Shown here piece after piece: positions 26,828 through 35,332 of a DNA stretch of 64,000 nucleotides. Both the position numbers and the translations under genes were made by a program. The notes beneath the pieces were generated by a model, which was not told the DNA's origin, did not search any database, and was given only the letters and a program-made list of their open reading frames with translations. How positions within the stretch are numbered: position 1 is the first letter of the stretch; each line of letters opens with the position of its first letter. The DNA comes from Bacillus pseudomycoides (GTDB lineage Bacteria > Bacillota > Bacilli > Bacillales > Bacillaceae_G), in NCBI RefSeq assembly GCF_022811845.1, contig NZ_CP064266.1:3968001-4032000 (forward strand), in the 5' to 3' direction.

Positions 26828-27451
26828 TTATTTAATTTGTTCTTTATGTTCATGATTAACAAGAACATACCATTTACCTGTATCAAACTTTTCTTTATTA
26901 ATCACATAAACTTTATTTCCTCTCTTTACATCACCAGGTTTTAATTCCTTACTAATAGTAGAGGTCTCGCCTTTTTCAACCTCATAACTACTAGTTACCC
27001 ACACATCACTTTGGTAAGCATTATCATTTTCATCCACTAAATCAACTGATGGCAAAACTGCTAATTTCATCGGTTCGTTTGTGATATTTTTCCCTTCAAC
27101 CTCTATAACAATAAAGACATGTCCATTTTCAGGCTCTTGGATCCCTATACTTTCTTTACCAACCTTATCTCTTTCTACAACTCTTTTCACAGTTACATCA
27201 AATTTTGGCGTATTAAAAGTTTTGTTTAATGAATACTCTTTTTCTTTTATTTTTGTCTTTTCTTTTGTTTGTTCCGTGTTTTTCGAATTTGTATTCCCTT
27301 TCGTTGTATCGTTTGTTTTCACATTCTTTTCTTCTTGCTTAGAAGTGGTTTCTTTAGATTCAGAAGAAGTTTTGTCAGATGTACTTCCACACCCAGATAA
27401 ATTAAATACTAAAGCGCCACCCAAAATACATGTAGTAAATTTTTTCAACAT
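26828..27451 (-). CDS. DUF4352 lipoprotein
   Basis: A 207-residue lipoprotein. The signal has lipobox L-S-G-C with Cys 21; then a Ser/Thr/Lys/Glu/Asn-rich linker to about residue 75; then an immunoglobulin-like DUF4352 domain (VFIVIEVEGKNITNEPMKL is typical; key part VIEVEGKNITNEP). It should be anchored on the outer face of the membrane. Its role is unknown. GGGGGATAAAAAAGG precedes the ATG. Confidence 0.88.
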   Translation of the reverse strand: MLKKFTTCILGGALVFNLSGCGSTSDKTSSESKETTSKQEEKNVKTNDTTKGNTNSKNTEQTKEKTKIKEKEYSLNKTFNTPKFDVTVKRVVERDKVGKESIGIQEPENGHVFIVIEVEGKNITNEPMKLAVLPSVDLVDENDNAYQSDVWVTSSYEVEKGETSTISKELKPGDVKRGNKVYVINKEKFDTGKWYVLVNHEHKEQIK

Positions 27452-27564
27452 CCTTTTTTATCCCCCAATAAACACAATATATAAATTTCCTATTTATCAT
27501 AGCAAAAAACAATTTTTTGCATTGTTATATTTTGTCGAATAATCCAAGGATCAAATGTTTTTAT

Positions 27565-27608
27565 TAAATAAAAAACATGACCTTAATATAATACTAAGAT
27601 CATGTTTT
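27565..27608 (-). terminator. terminator of the GIY-YIG gene
   Basis: AAAACATGA (27572-27580) pairs with TCATGTTTT (27600-27608), extended by inner CTTA/TAAG. Confidence 0.7.
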
Positions 27609-27622
27609 AAATTACTCTTATT

Positions 27623-27997
27623 TTATTTATAAAATACCTTATCAACATTATACTTCGCTTGAAGCTCATTAATAATATATGTTTCGTAAATTTCTCTTTC
27701 CATTGGATCTTCTACAATACATGCATCAATGCGGTATACTTCATCACGATGTGCTTTAATTGGTGAAACATTGTCTTCAAAGTGTTTTTTAATACGTTGT
27801 CTTATTTTACGTGCTTTCCCAACAAAAAGAAGTTCGTCATTAATGTTATAAAACATAAAAATACCGCTTTTATCTCTTGGGAACAGGTGGAAATCAATGA
27901 ATCCATGAATTGGAGTGATTCTTGGCTCATCGCCTTTTATTACTTGTTTTCTTTCTGTGATAGAAACATCAACTGCAGGTAAATCAATTTTAATCAA
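27623..27997 (-). CDS. GIY-YIG nuclease-domain protein
   Basis: A 124-residue protein with a GIY-YIG domain: GIFMFYNINDELLFVGKARKIRQRIKKHF at about residues 45-73 (key parts GIFMFYN and FVGKARKIRQRI), where FVG stands for YIG, and a late Glu in EREIYETYIINEL. This is like the UvrC N-terminal domain but alone. It may be a small structure-selective nuclease. The start codon is TTG, with GAGGACG upstream; a slightly different start is possible. Confidence 0.8.
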   Translation of the reverse strand: MIKIDLPAVDVSITERKQVIKGDEPRITPIHGFIDFHLFPRDKSGIFMFYNINDELLFVGKARKIRQRIKKHFEDNVSPIKAHRDEVYRIDACIVEDPMEREIYETYIINELQAKYNVDKVFYK

Positions 27998-28089
27998 GTT
28001 ACTTCACGTCCTCTTTTATTATAAAGGTAAATAATAGCACATGTACGTAAGAAAAGCTATTCGTGTTGAGTAAAAATATCGTTTTTTCA

Positions 28090-28653
28090 CTATCTCCTAA
28101 ATATTATAGATATATCATTTATGTATTTTCTCCAAATCATATGATCACATGCCTTGCCCCAATAATCCTTTAGCAGAAAGTTAGGCTCTCCAAATTTTTT
28201 CTTCCATATTTTCTGTGCGTTCGTATACCCACTATCCAAACAGAATTCTTTAATCCCTCTACCTAATAAGGTAAGCAGTGCCACATTTAAAAGTAAATTT
28301 CCTATGCCGCGTCTTTGGTAATACGGGAGTACAAACACAGTACCTACCTCATACAAGTCTTTTAATGCGCCATCTGTACAATTATGAATCAGTTTGCTAG
28401 ATGGACCAAACTCAATAGTACCGATAATTTTATTACAACGTTTATCTACAGCAATCAAAAAATATCGATTTTTCCCATCACTATCAAAGTCACACTTCAA
28501 GTACTGCTTTTTAGTTTCAATTTCATTTTTTATGTCATCAACCAACTCCGATAAGCCTTCTTTAGCAAAAGTATCTATAATAACCGCATGAAAAAATTGA
28601 TTCAACTCTTCATAATCACCAATGATTGGTCTTCTTATTTCAATATGATCCAC
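28090..28653 (-). CDS. GNAT acetyltransferase
   Basis: A 187-residue GNAT protein. Motif A is VGTVFVLPYYQRRGIGNLLL with acetyl-CoA loop QRRGIGN; the C-terminal part (FCLDSGYTNAQKIWKKKFGEP; key YTNAQKIWKKKFG) takes the motif B place. A central insertion makes it longer than average. GTG start with AAGGAG nine bases upstream. Substrate unknown. Confidence 0.8.
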   Translation of the reverse strand: MDHIEIRRPIIGDYEELNQFFHAVIIDTFAKEGLSELVDDIKNEIETKKQYLKCDFDSDGKNRYFLIAVDKRCNKIIGTIEFGPSSKLIHNCTDGALKDLYEVGTVFVLPYYQRRGIGNLLLNVALLTLLGRGIKEFCLDSGYTNAQKIWKKKFGEPNFLLKDYWGKACDHMIWRKYINDISIIFRR

Positions 28654-28758
28654 CTAAGGCAACTCCTTACTCTTCAAAATTACAATCCATTTAGCTTTTC
28701 TCTAAAATACTCAAAATTCCCTCTGCCAATCTAAAATTTACTGTGTACAATGTAAAAA

Positions 28759-28802
28759 GAAACAAAAAAGATTAGGTGGTTATTCCTAATCTTTTTTGTT
28801 TC
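28759..28802. terminator. bidirectional terminator
   Basis: An 18-bp perfect stem (28759-28776 with 28785-28802) next to the stop of the FAD oxidoreductase gene. Confidence 0.85.
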
Positions 28803-28813
28803 TAGATTTATTA

Positions 28814-29929
28814 CTATTCAATTGCACCAGCTACATCATAATGACTTAAATCTAATTCTATCGGTTGTCCTAAAGCAAGTTTCGCAAGTTCAGAACCTAA
28901 GTATGGACCTGCTGTTAATCCAGAAGCGCCTAGACCATTCGCAACGAGTATACCTTTAAAATTAGGTAACGGACCAATGACTGGAAGAAATCCTGGTGTA
29001 AATGGTCTAAAACCAACTCTTGTTTCAAGCATTGTACTATTTTCTAACCCTGGTGCCACAGATAATGCCTTATCAAATACTTCATGCAAACCACCAGCTG
29101 TAACACGATAATCAAGACCAGTATCATTTTCATGTGTTGCTCCTACAACTATACGGCCATCTTCAAAAGTTAAAATGTATTGATCGTTTGGTGGCATCAC
29201 AACTGGCCAATTTTCAGTATTCGTGTTTGGCATATGTAAATGAACAATTTGCGCTTTTTGGAAAGTCACAAGAAAGTTAACACCAAGAGGTTTTAGCAAT
29301 TCATTTGCCCACGCTCCTGCAGTGATAATTACTTGATCTCCAGTTAATATTTCACCATTTACATGAATCCCTGTAACATGATTATTTTCATGAATTAAAA
29401 CAGCATCTCCTTTTATAAAGGTAGCGCCATGTTTTTTCGCAGCATTTACGAGAGATTGACGAAGTGCTCGTCCATTTACTCGAGCAGCACCACTTATATG
29501 TACAGCTCCATATTCCTCTGATAACGGCGGGAATAAGTTTTTCGTTTCCTCTGGTGATAGACGAGTGATTTCGCCAATTTCAGGAGCATCTTCACGTCGC
29601 TTATATGCTCGCTCTTCCATTTGATCTAACTTTTTATCATCTGTATGCAAGCTAATCGCACCTACTCGGTTATAACCAGTATCTATTTCGCCATCTTCTT
29701 CTAATTGCTGAATTAAAGAAGTGTAATAGCGCGCTCCGCCTTTTGCGATTTTATACCAAGCTTTATTACGCCTTTGCGAAAGCCATGGACATACAATGCC
29801 TGCCGCTGCATCTGTTGCTTGTCCTAAATCCTGACGATCAACTAAAGTAACGTGAGCTTCTTCTTTAGCGAGATGATAAGCAGCAGACGCTCCTAAAATT
29901 CCAGCTCCAACTACAATATACGATTTCAT
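28814..29929 (-). CDS. FAD-dependent amino acid oxidoreductase (DAO/ThiO-like)
   Basis: A 371-residue flavoenzyme of the D-amino acid oxidase group. The FAD fold is VVGAGILGASAAYHLA at residues 5-20; TDAAAGIVCPW near 42; IITAGAWANELL near 205; and the closing GFRPFTPGFLPVIGPLP and ANGLGASGLTAGP near 305-345. This pattern is shared by glycine oxidase ThiO and D-amino acid dehydrogenase-type proteins. No thiamine genes are near, so a general amino acid dehydrogenase is likely. It lies alone before a structured intergenic element. Confidence 0.87.
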   Translation of the reverse strand: MKSYIVVGAGILGASAAYHLAKEEAHVTLVDRQDLGQATDAAAGIVCPWLSQRRNKAWYKIAKGGARYYTSLIQQLEEDGEIDTGYNRVGAISLHTDDKKLDQMEERAYKRREDAPEIGEITRLSPEETKNLFPPLSEEYGAVHISGAARVNGRALRQSLVNAAKKHGATFIKGDAVLIHENNHVTGIHVNGEILTGDQVIITAGAWANELLKPLGVNFLVTFQKAQIVHLHMPNTNTENWPVVMPPNDQYILTFEDGRIVVGATHENDTGLDYRVTAGGLHEVFDKALSVAPGLENSTMLETRVGFRPFTPGFLPVIGPLPNFKGILVANGLGASGLTAGPYLGSELAKLALGQPIELDLSHYDVAGAIE

Positions 29930-30020
29930 TCAAAACACCTTTTCTTATTCATTCTTTTATATTTATACAAGAGCTCTACATACTTGAAGTACTGTAAAAA
30001 AGGAACTCTCATAAAGTGAA

Positions 30021-30180
30021 ACTTTAATCCATGGGGGCTGCATACCCCCATGGATTAAAGTTGAACCAATTGGGCTTTTACTGGCAGTTGATCCCCCGCT
30101 TATCTTCCTCGTTTCCTTTTGAATCTTGAGGTGGGGTCTTACTGCCCGTTAATGCGGGATAAATCTTGAACCATATTTAG
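30021..30180. repeat. structured GC-rich intergenic element
   Basis: A 17-bp perfect hairpin (30021-30037 with 30045-30061, arms ending ATGGGGG/CCCCCAT) is followed by TACTGGCAGTTGATCCCCCGC and a related TACTGCCCGTTAATGCGGG, given here by position at 30079-30098 and 30149-30168, with CCTC/GAGG pairing between. GAACCA occurs at both ends. This compact fold resembles known dispersed B. cereus group intergenic repeats or the RNA-like end of an IS200/IS605 element; no coding sequence accompanies it. Confidence 0.55.
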
Positions 30181-30265
30181 TATACTTGAAGATGATGTTT
30201 TTTCAACTTTTTCATTCTATTAATTGTGTCATCATTATGTATTTTGATATCAAAAACTAAATTTC

Positions 30266-30321
30266 ACAAAAAACACAGTCTTGATTCCTTATTTATAGCA
30301 TGGAATCAAGACTGTGTTTTT
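30266..30321 (-). terminator. terminator of the YdeI-like gene
   Basis: A 19-bp perfect stem (30270-30288 with 30302-30320) carrying ACACAGTCTTGATTCC, with A/T runs outside. Confidence 0.85.
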
Positions 30322-30385
30322 ATATCTTATTATTTAACATTTGTTTTCTAATTTTAAAATATCACGTTCTACTATTAAATTTGCT

Positions 30386-31036
30386 TTATTTCTTCTTTCT
30401 ACGGAATAAATCCATTGATTTATAACCTTGCGAAAGAATTTCAATCATTTGCTGCGCACGTTTTTCACGTGTCTGTTGTTGTTTAGCCGAGAATATGTGG
30501 CGTGCCCAATCTTTTTGATATCCTGGTGTCAACCCTTGATAAAATTGAAGTTCATTTGCATGATCAGCTAATAATGCTTCTACATCTTTAATATTTTCTA
30601 CATAATCAGAAACACATTGACTAGCAGCAGCTGTTTTCTTACCTTTCTTTTTTTCACGCTTCAAACCAACGACAGTAAAGACATCATCCATACTTACCAT
30701 CCGTGCGAACTTGATATCACTATTACCTATATATCCATCTTCTCCAACATTCATTGCTGGAAATATTTCATCTCTATGAATAAACGTTTCATAACGAGTG
30801 TTCCCTTTTTTCGGATAAGCGAAAAATAAATACCCTTTTCCAAGTAATAGTTGTTCATTAAGAATAAATTGTGTGTGCTTAATCATTTCATCAATTGTTT
30901 CTACAAAAATGAAAATAGCATCATGATCTTTAGATAACTTAGTTGTTTGTTCAGTAAAGAGGTCATACTCGTTTGGTTGATTAATCACTGCCATATTACT
31001 ATATTTATTAAGGTTCAATTTATCGATAACTGACAT
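30386..31036 (-). CDS. YdeI/OmdA-type protein
   Basis: A 216-residue cytosolic protein. The C-terminal helix pair with GLTPGYQKDWARHIFSAKQQQTREKRAQQMIE at about residues 168-199 (key parts TPGYQKDWARHIFSAK and KRAQQMI) is the signature of the YdeI/OmpD-associated family, thought to bind small ligands or aid bacteriocin tolerance. The N-terminal part (residues 1-125) with repeated FIFVETIDEM and YLFFAYPKKGN is a less known domain. AAAAGGAGCC precedes the ATG. Confidence 0.8.
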   Translation of the reverse strand: MSVIDKLNLNKYSNMAVINQPNEYDLFTEQTTKLSKDHDAIFIFVETIDEMIKHTQFILNEQLLLGKGYLFFAYPKKGNTRYETFIHRDEIFPAMNVGEDGYIGNSDIKFARMVSMDDVFTVVGLKREKKKGKKTAAASQCVSDYVENIKDVEALLADHANELQFYQGLTPGYQKDWARHIFSAKQQQTREKRAQQMIEILSQGYKSMDLFRRKKK

Positions 31037-31232
31037 AGTAGGCTCCTTTTACATTTGAATATTCATTGTTTCTTTTATCATACCTATATTACTATAAAAG
31101 AGAATGATCTTGCTGTGCAAATCAAACTATTTCATTCGTTTATCAAATAAATAGTTTAGTTTTTCATGTATTCACCATGAGGCTTTTACATTAAGAATAA
31201 TACTATTTCTATTTTGGATGCAAAGATAAGAT

Positions 31233-32024
31233 TTACATTTCAATGTTAAATATGTCATGTAACAACTTTTCATAGTGATTCTCTGTAATTACAATTTTAC
31301 TTTTTTGACCATTCATTACTTGAGTCAAGCTATCTTTCGTTAAAGAAACATATCCAGAATACGTAAGTTTCACTGCAACAGCTCCCTTATTAAAACTAGA
31401 ATTCTCATCTTCTATGACTTTTCTTTGAACTTCATTTAAAGTTGTTTCATCAATGGGATCTGTACGAAAAGCATGACACACTTTCCATTCTATATTTTCT
31501 TGTGAGGTGTGCCACGAATGAGTGTCTCGTCTTTCTAAAATATACGTTCCTTTATCTGTATCTTTTCTCCTAACACGATATTCGCCATTTTTTGAAGTAA
31601 CAATCTCACCAGTAAACGGTACAAGTGTGAGAGGTACAAGTGAAGCAATTCCTACATCAGCTAAATACGATACTGAATCATAATTTAAAATGATTGTAAT
31701 ATGACCATCTTCAAGAGCCCATACATTTAAATCACTTTTATAAACTGTGCCTAATGCCAACTGCACATCGAATCCACAATCTTTAAAAAAATAATATAGA
31801 ATAGAATTCATTTCATAGCAAAGCCCACCTCGTGAACTCATTAGTATTTTCTTTTGTAAATTCTCTTTAGAAATTTCTTTCGTATTACCTATTACGATAT
31901 CTAAATTCTCAAACGGAATTTCATACGCAATTGCGCTCATTATTTTGTTCAAGTCATCAAATTTCACAGTCTGTTGTTTCTTAAGATTCAATCTTTCAAA
32001 AAACTGATCTTGTAACTCTGTCAT
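31233..32024 (-). CDS. arylamine N-acetyltransferase
   Basis: A 263-residue NAT enzyme that moves acetyl from CoA to arylamines and hydrazines in the cytosol. The catalytic triad is visible: Cys 69 in SSRGGLCYEMN, His 108 in EDGHITI, Asp 123 in LADVGIAS. The usual VDVGFG is changed to ADVGIA. ATG 32024 is preferred, with AAGAGGTG upstream; a GTG nine bases before lies inside that site. An operator-like 16-mer lies about 90 bases upstream. Confidence 0.92.
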   Translation of the reverse strand: MTELQDQFFERLNLKKQQTVKFDDLNKIMSAIAYEIPFENLDIVIGNTKEISKENLQKKILMSSRGGLCYEMNSILYYFFKDCGFDVQLALGTVYKSDLNVWALEDGHITIILNYDSVSYLADVGIASLVPLTLVPFTGEIVTSKNGEYRVRRKDTDKGTYILERRDTHSWHTSQENIEWKVCHAFRTDPIDETTLNEVQRKVIEDENSSFNKGAVAVKLTYSGYVSLTKDSLTQVMNGQKSKIVITENHYEKLLHDIFNIEM

Positions 32025-32111
32025 ATAAAGCACCTCTTCAATATTTAGAGTGAATGTATTATATGCTAATTTTAAAAGCTATGAAGAGTATCAACAATGT
32101 TCATTTACAAT

Positions 32112-32127
32112 AACTGTACCGGTACAA
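32112..32127. promoter_or_regulatory. operator-like 16-mer AACTGTACCGGTACAA
   Basis: The core TGTACCGGTACA is a perfect 12-base palindrome. The same 16 bases, inverted, occur at 47812-47827 next to the third MocR gene. It lies 88 bases before the N-acetyltransferase start, upstream of a TATAAT-like box. Confidence 0.6.
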
Positions 32128-32139
32128 TAGTGCCATACC

Positions 32140-32160
32140 TATTCACACATTTAGTGAATA
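32140..32160. repeat. short inverted repeat
   Basis: TATTCAC (32140-32146) and GTGAATA (32154-32160) form a 7-bp inverted repeat between the divergent NAT and secY genes. Confidence 0.4.
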
Positions 32161-32268
32161 TAATATTTCAAAATCCGTTCGTGTCTCTTGTATATAATCA
32201 ATAAGCTTATTTCATAAACCCTGCGACCATTGTGGATAATTCTCTACTTATGCATAGATAACATCAAC

Positions 32269-32290
32269 TCTTTACATAAAAATGTAAAGA
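32269..32290. repeat. 22-base palindrome upstream of secY
   Basis: TCTTTACAT, AAAA, ATGTAAAGA: nine base pairs of perfect symmetry, about 255 bases before the secY start. It may be an operator. Confidence 0.45.
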
Positions 32291-32547
32291 ATTACTCTTT
32301 TCATTCATTTTCCCTGCGTATCTATGTACATTTTTTGATTTATTAGTTATATTATGGTTATTGAATGATTACGAAAATAAATCTATCGCTTATATAAATA
32401 CTTGTATTTCTTATATCTATGAAAAACTACAAAATGTACGAAAATCCATTTGTCAAATGAATTCTAAACGGAAGGAGGTTTGTGGTTTATTCATCGGGAT
32501 ATAACAATCAGTTTTATTTAACTGATAAAAATACAGGAGGCGACATG

Positions 32548-33852
32548 ATGTTTCGTACGATTTCAAACTTTATGAGAGTAGCTGAGATAAGAAGGAAAAT
32601 TCTTTTTACACTTGCGATGTTAATTGTTTTTCGAATTGGCACGTTTATACCAGTTCCTCATACTAACGCAGAGGTATTAAAAGTACAAGATCAAGCCAAT
32701 GTTTTAGGCATGCTTAATGTATTTGGCGGAGGAGCCTTACAAAACTTCTCAATCTTTGCTGTAGGTATCACACCATACATTACAGCTTCCATCATTGTAC
32801 AGTTGTTACAAATGGATGTTGTACCAAAATTTACAGAGTGGGCAAAGCAAGGAGAAATGGGCCGTAAAAAGTCAGCTCAATTTACCCGATACTTTACAAT
32901 CATTCTCGCATTCATTCAAGCCATCGGAATGTCTATTGGCTTTAACAATATAGCAGGCGGACAATTAATTTCTAACCCAGGATGGACTACTTATTTATTT
33001 ATCGCTACAGTACTAACCGCTGGTACTGCATTTTTACTTTGGTTAGGAGAACAAATTACTGCGAACGGTGTAGGCAACGGCATTTCAATGCTTATCTTTG
33101 CAGGACTTGTTGCTGCAATTCCAAATGTCGTAAATCAAATTTATTTACAACAATTCCAAAATGCTGGAGATCAGCTCTTTATGCATATTGTAAAAGTTGT
33201 ATTGATTGGATTAGTTATTTTAGCAATCGTTGTCGGTGTTATTTATATCCAACAAGCAGTTCGAAAAATACCGATTCAATATGCAAAAGCTGCCGTAGGA
33301 AACAATCAATACCAAGGAGCAAAAAATACACATTTACCACTTAAAGTAAATAGTGCTGGTGTAATCCCGGTAATCTTTGCTTCTGCATTTCTTATGACAC
33401 CGCGGACAATCGCGCAGCTATTTCCTAACTCTAGTGTTTCCAAATGGTTAAGTACAAATCTGGATTTTTCACATCCAATCGGCATGACACTTTACGTCGG
33501 TCTCATTATTGCGTTCACATACTTCTATTCATTTATTCAAGTAAATCCTGAACAAATGGCAGAAAACTTAAAAAAGCAAAACGGATATGTTCCAGGGATT
33601 CGACCAGGGAAATCAACAGAACAATATGTAACAAAGATTTTGTATCGCTTAACATTTATTGGCGCTATCTTCTTAGGTGCTATTTCAATTTTACCGCTTG
33701 TTTTCACAAAGGTTGCTACTTTACCACCTTCTGCTCAAATTGGTGGTACAAGCTTACTCATCATCGTAGGGGTAGCATTAGAAACAATGAAAACATTAGA
33801 AAGTCAGCTCGTAAAACGTCATTACAAAGGTTTTATAAAGAAAGTAAATTAA
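32548..33852 (+). CDS. secY2: second preprotein translocase subunit SecY
   Basis: A 434-residue, ten-helix translocation channel subunit. Family marks are FRIGTFIPVPH in helix 1, NVFGGGALQNFSIFAVGITPYI of the plug/helix 2 (key GITPYITASI), QFTRYFTIIL, NGISMLIFAG, and FVNPEQMAENLKKQNGYVPGIRPG in the large cytosolic loop (key EQMAENLKKQ and GIRPG). Housekeeping secY lies among ribosomal protein genes; this one is alone, so it is an extra copy as known in the B. cereus group. ATG 32548 has AGGAGG seven bases upstream. A GTG at 32482 in the same frame also has AAGGAGG close by and would add 22 residues. Confidence 0.9.
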   Translation: MFRTISNFMRVAEIRRKILFTLAMLIVFRIGTFIPVPHTNAEVLKVQDQANVLGMLNVFGGGALQNFSIFAVGITPYITASIIVQLLQMDVVPKFTEWAKQGEMGRKKSAQFTRYFTIILAFIQAIGMSIGFNNIAGGQLISNPGWTTYLFIATVLTAGTAFLLWLGEQITANGVGNGISMLIFAGLVAAIPNVVNQIYLQQFQNAGDQLFMHIVKVVLIGLVILAIVVGVIYIQQAVRKIPIQYAKAAVGNNQYQGAKNTHLPLKVNSAGVIPVIFASAFLMTPRTIAQLFPNSSVSKWLSTNLDFSHPIGMTLYVGLIIAFTYFYSFIQVNPEQMAENLKKQNGYVPGIRPGKSTEQYVTKILYRLTFIGAIFLGAISILPLVFTKVATLPPSAQIGGTSLLIIVGVALETMKTLESQLVKRHYKGFIKKVN

Positions 33853-33879
33853 TCTTTGTACATACAAACTAGACATAAC

Positions 33880-33914
33880 AGAACCCTCTCGTTTTATTTA
33901 CGAGAGGGTTCTTC
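33880..33914 (+). terminator. terminator of secY2
   Basis: A 12-bp stem AGAACCCTCTCG / CGAGAGGGTTCT followed by T-rich sequence. Confidence 0.85.
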
Positions 33915-34249
33915 ATGTTACTTTATAAAATAGTTTAATTATATAAATATTGAGTTATCGGAAAGACTTTGTTTTCTTTAAAAAAAGATTAATGAAAACG
34001 TTTCATTCTCTGATGTTACAGGTCACATATCTTAGAATAAAATCCAATCAAAATTGTTTATAAATTTAAAGTTCGTAGATATGTTGAATTTCGATATTGT
34101 TACATAATACTAATCTTACAAAAATATAATACACAGATAAAGCTCTCAGCCACCCCCTCCCCCAAATGGGGTTATTAGAAAAAAAGAGAGGGTACAAATG
34201 GGTGAATAAAAGAAGACTATTGTGATCAAGAAAGGATTGGTGAAGAACC
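33915..34249. other. intergenic region without recognised genes
   Basis: About 335 bases. It contains a catabolite-repression-like palindrome that is one base too short (33992-34006) and a CCCCAAATGGGG hairpin near 34160. No gene is seen. Confidence 0.45.
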
Positions 34250-34714
34250 ATGAATCAAGTAAGTGATAAAATCCGAACGTACTTTGAGGAGTTCAATCGG
34301 GCGCATAATGCGTTTAAGCCAGATCTTCTGGCTCCTCATGTGAGTGATCCCCTTGTGGGTGCCGATCCTAGTGGTACTCTCCAAATAGTCTCGAAAGAAG
34401 ATTATCTGTCAGGGACTGAAAAAAGTCAGGAATACTTGCATTCCCTGGGTTTTCAATTCGTCAAAACGATCCCAGTTGAAGAGATCCCCCTTAATCCTTA
34501 CTATACGATGGTGAAAACAAAGGGTACGATGCGCCTTGAAAAAATCCCGGGTCAGCCAATAGATCTGATCCATGATACTATTTACATCTTGTACATTAAA
34601 GATGAGAAACCTAAAATGGTATTTACTCTTTCTCACGAGGACCCTATGAAAATGGCGCAAGAGCAGCACGGAATATCCTACAATGGGCAAAGTTCATGGG
34701 ATGATATGCTGTAA
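34250..34714 (+). CDS. NTF2/SnoaL-like protein
   Basis: A 154-residue cytosolic protein with a cone-shaped NTF2-like pattern: an N-terminal helix (RTYFEEFNRAHNAFKPDLL), FVSDPLVG-type strand, and C-terminal sheet MVKTKGTMRLEKIPGQPIDLIHDTIYILY (key parts MVKTKGTMRLE and IHDTIYILYI). Such proteins are enzymes or ligand carriers. Its base composition is clearly higher in GC than its neighbours (32 of 60 bases in row 34321-34380) and it uses CTG/CTC/CTT codons, which suggests recent transfer. The ribosome binding site AAAGGATTGG is rather far. Confidence 0.6.
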   Translation: MNQVSDKIRTYFEEFNRAHNAFKPDLLAPHVSDPLVGADPSGTLQIVSKEDYLSGTEKSQEYLHSLGFQFVKTIPVEEIPLNPYYTMVKTKGTMRLEKIPGQPIDLIHDTIYILYIKDEKPKMVFTLSHEDPMKMAQEQHGISYNGQSSWDDML

Positions 34715-34821
34715 ATATTACTAAATACCTTTTACTGAAAATACCCCTTTAGATAATTTTATCCAAAGGGGTGAAACGGTACGTCCTTTTTATAAACAGC
34801 AGTAAACATATTAAAAACTAG

Positions 34822-35286
34822 TTAATTACATATCAATTCCATTGTCATAAATACACTATTTGGATCTTCTTTATATTCCGAGAATGGTTTGCAATATTGA
34901 AACCCCATGCTTGTATACAAACTTCTAGCCGGTATGAACACACCCATAGATCCTGTTTCTAAACTTAGCCTCTGATAACCACGTCGCTTTGCTTCCTCAA
35001 TTATATGTTGAAGAAGTCGCTTGGCAACACCTTTTCTTAAATGCATTGAAGATGTTTTCATTGATTTTATTTCTCCATGTTGACTATTGAGTTCCTTAAG
35101 TGCGCAGCATCCAACTAAATCTTTTCCTTCCCATGCACTCCAAAATGTAATATCTTCTTGACGCAATCCATCTAAATCTAGAGCATGTCTGCTTTCTGGA
35201 GGAGAATGTAGTGTCATGCTTTGCAGATGATCCATCAATAATTTTTCTACTTCAGTACCGGTTAAATTATCAATTTTTATCTCCAT
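34822..35286 (-). CDS. GNAT acetyltransferase
   Basis: A 154-residue GNAT protein starting MEIKIDNLTGTEVEKLL. Motif A is MHLRKGVAKRLLQHII with the acetyl-CoA loop RKGVAK; motif B is ARSLYTSMGF. The motif SPPESRHALDLDGLRQ is typical of a PhnO/YjdJ-like subgroup. ATG 35286 has AAGGGGAG upstream. The same frame stays open for another 42 codons through a CAAA tandem repeat (GTTT on the coding strand). Confidence 0.82.
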   Translation of the reverse strand: MEIKIDNLTGTEVEKLLMDHLQSMTLHSPPESRHALDLDGLRQEDITFWSAWEGKDLVGCCALKELNSQHGEIKSMKTSSMHLRKGVAKRLLQHIIEEAKRRGYQRLSLETGSMGVFIPARSLYTSMGFQYCKPFSEYKEDPNSVFMTMELICN

Positions 35287-35332
35287 AAAACTCCCCTTCT
35301 TATCTAGATTCTCCCTACTTTTTATAAACTCA

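Noticed and set aside
27081..27542. Open frame of 153 codons opposite the lipoprotein gene
   Set aside because: Low-complexity Phe/Ser/Val-rich antisense of the Lys/Glu/Thr-rich linker; no start signal.
33992..34006. Possible catabolite-repression (cre) site ATGAAAACGTTTCAT
   Set aside because: The consensus needs one more base after CG; spacing is wrong by one, and no sugar-related gene follows.
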